A DNA stretch of 64,000 nt from Saccharothrix luteola (GTDB taxonomy: Bacteria > Actinomycetota > Actinomycetes > Mycobacteriales > Pseudonocardiaceae), in the NCBI RefSeq assembly GCF_020859565.1, contig NZ_JAJHUO010000026.1, positions 110,793 to 174,792 of the forward strand. The letters are read 5' to 3'. This document shows positions 62,628 to 64,000 of the stretch, piece after piece. The position numbers were made by a program, and so were the translations under genes. Below the pieces are notes generated by a model that did no database searches, was not told the origin of the DNA, and saw only the letters and a list, made by a program, of their open reading frames with translations. The stretch's first letter is position 1. Every line of letters begins with the position of its first letter.

Positions 62628-64000
62628 GTGCGGGAACAGATGGGGTGGTTGGCGGCGTTCGCGGACGAGCATTGGCCCACGGCGGTCGGTGTCGTCGTGG
62701 TCGTTGCCCTGTGGCGGATGATCATGGCCGGCCTGCGGGTGCTCGATCCCGAGCAGGCCGAGCGGAAGCCACCCGCAGACGACGAGCCGCAGGTGCCCGT
62801 GGGGACCGCCGGGTCGATGGCCAGGGCGGTCGCCAAGTGGCTCGTGCTGGCCGTCGTGCTCGCCGCCCTGACCGGATACGGCCTGTACCGCCTGTTGGGC
62901 AGGCCGACACTGCCCTCCGCGACCAGCTTCACCACCACGGAATTACTCGACCTGCTCAAGATCGGCCTCGCGGTGGTCGGCGGGTTGGGCGCCGTGGTGG
63001 CGCTCGCCGTCGCGTACCGCAAGCAACAGGTGTCCGAGGCCGCCCACCACATCGCCGCGTGGCAGGAGCAACGCGAGCGGACCAAGTTCCTCAACGAGCG
63101 GTACGGGAAGGCCGCAGAGCAGCTCGGGCACGACAAGTCCGCCGTGCGGCTGGCCGGGGTCTACGCGATCGTCGGGCTCGCGGATGACTGGCCGGCCCAA
63201 CGCCAGACCTGCGTCGACGTGCTGTGCGGCTACCTCCGCATGCCCTACCCCGAGGACTCCTCGGAACGCCAGGTACGGCAGGCGATCATCACCACCCTGC
63301 TGGATCACTCGTGGGACAACGCCTGGGACACGAAGGCGGTGGTCATCGACTTCCGCAACGTCGAGTTCGAGAACCTCGACCTGTCACGGCGCACGTTCGC
63401 GGGCAACTTCAACTTCGACCACGCCGTCTTCCACGGTGATCTCACCGACTTCGGCAGCACGACGTTCACCGGTGTCGTGACCTTTCGCGGCGCGCGGTTC
63501 AAATCGAAGAGCACGCTGTTCTCCGAGATCACGGGCCGCGACGCGGTCATCGACTTCAGCGAGGCCACCTTCAGCGGTGACTTGGTCGAGTTCTCAGAGT
63601 CGCGCCTGACCAACACCACCGTGGACTTCAACGGGGCCACCGTCGAGGACGCGCAGGTGAACTTCGAGTGGGGCGTCTCGGAGAACAGCGCCATCCGGTG
63701 GGACCGGGCGGAACTGCGCAACGCCACCATCGACCTGTCGAGCACGGTCTTCCTGCCGGGTCGGGTCACGGCGGACACCCCGACGGCGCTCAGCTTCCGG
63801 TACGCGCAAGCCGACGGCAGCTCGATCAAGCTGGTCGGCAGCCGCTTCGTCAACACGACCCTGAACTTCGAGGGCGGCAGGTTCACCGATTGCGCCGTGG
63901 AAGCGCACGACCTCGAACTCAACGACGTGGACATCCGAACCGACCTCACCGCACCACCCGAGTTCGCCGCGGCGGTGCGTCGGTTGGCGGGGGGGGGGGG
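62628..64000 (+). CDS. Pentapeptide-repeat membrane protein, 3' truncated by the window
   Basis: From GTG 62628 (ATG 62640 is an alternative) the frame stays open to the right edge, giving at least 457 residues. The N-terminus has a membrane helix (AVGVVVVVALWRMIMAGLRV), with two more near residues 68-86 and 108-126. The later part consists of pentapeptide-like beta-helix turns (VIDFRNVEFENLDLS, NFNFDHAVFHGDL, VTFRGARFKS, TLNFEGGRFTD). The right end runs into G12 at 63989-64000, so the final residues are not reliable. Function is unknown. Confidence 0.8.
   Translation, partial: MREQMGWLAAFADEHWPTAVGVVVVVALWRMIMAGLRVLDPEQAERKPPADDEPQVPVGTAGSMARAVAKWLVLAVVLAALTGYGLYRLLGRPTLPSATSFTTTELLDLLKIGLAVVGGLGAVVALAVAYRKQQVSEAAHHIAAWQEQRERTKFLNERYGKAAEQLGHDKSAVRLAGVYAIVGLADDWPAQRQTCVDVLCGYLRMPYPEDSSERQVRQAIITTLLDHSWDNAWDTKAVVIDFRNVEFENLDLSRRTFAGNFNFDHAVFHGDLTDFGSTTFTGVVTFRGARFKSKSTLFSEITGRDAVIDFSEATFSGDLVEFSESRLTNTTVDFNGATVEDAQVNFEWGVSENSAIRWDRAELRNATIDLSSTVFLPGRVTADTPTALSFRYAQADGSSIKLVGSRFVNTTLNFEGGRFTDCAVEAHDLELNDVDIRTDLTAPPEFAAAVRRLAGGG
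63989..64000. other. Terminal G12 run
   Basis: The last 12 bases of the window are all G. Together with the block at 1553-1620 they point to unreliable consensus at difficult positions. Confidence 0.6.

Overview
The window is a GC-rich actinomycete chromosome segment. It is dense in coding sequence, uses many GTG starts and is full of 4-base ATGA/GTGA gene overlaps. Gene families typical of mycolata and Pseudonocardiales (EtfD, a FadE5-like dehydrogenase, FabG4/HtdX, DUF5313, a LAXTG surface protein, EspC/WXG100-type proteins) and an HspR-controlled dnaK operon point to Pseudonocardiales. The intergenic repeat types suggest the Saccharothrix/Lentzea/Actinosynnema group, which is an inference. 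No phage, IS element, CRISPR array or secondary-metabolite cluster was recognised.

Layout. 1-7.5 kb: the end of nagA, two DedA membrane proteins around an FAD-linked oxidase, and a sugar-kinase pair divergent from a LacI regulator and a GH76 hydrolase. A nonsensical G/C homopolymer block lies at 1553-1620. 7.5-15.2 kb: a SpoU methyltransferase, pyrE, several hypotheticals, a three-gene translationally coupled EspC/WXG100-like unit (13680-11985), an SDR and a membrane protein. 15.2-19.3 kb: clpB with an HspR (HAIR) operator, flanked by intergenic regions holding DnaA boxes, a dispersed repeat and tandem repeats. 19.3-28.8 kb: a flavohaemoglobin-like protein, the dnaK-grpE-dnaJ-hspR operon with two HAIR sites, a DUF4097 lipoprotein, and a TetR/SMR efflux pair. 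28.8-38.8 kb: etfD, a sortase-anchored SdrB-like protein, a CDF transporter, dcd, tRNA-Gly(CCC), and a GNAT gene behind a sequence that fits the PafBC/RecA-NDp DNA-damage promoter. 38.8-53.6 kb: a sodium:solute symporter, a LuxR-type regulator, a FadE5-like dehydrogenase, VanW, GroES-like, NHLRC2-like, Orc1/Cdc6-like ATPase and OmpA-like genes, plus two very small genes. 53.6-64 kb: a fatty-acid oxidation block (thiolase, FabG4, MaoC, TetR, SCP2, FadE), an OhrR-like MarR with an esterase, a MerR, and a pentapeptide-repeat protein cut by the window edge.

The best integrated story is a putative fatty-acid beta-oxidation regulon. Seven near-identical 12-bp sites (approximately TACTGRCRRGTA) lie in four intergenic regions: upstream of etfD, upstream of the FadE5-like gene, between thiolase and fabG4, and between the tetR gene at 58547-59230 and the SCP2/FadE operon. 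That TetR is the likely binder. A second coherent circuit is heat shock: matched HAIR operators precede both clpB and dnaK, and hspR is the last gene of the dnaK operon. The most unexplained material is intergenic. It comprises a dispersed repeat that joins a DnaA box, a TGTCGG-TAAAA element and a GGGG/CCCC palindrome, a separate 22-bp tandem repeat, a 12-bp inverted repeat that includes a start codon, and four convergent gene pairs whose stop codons interlock in a 4-base NTAG.
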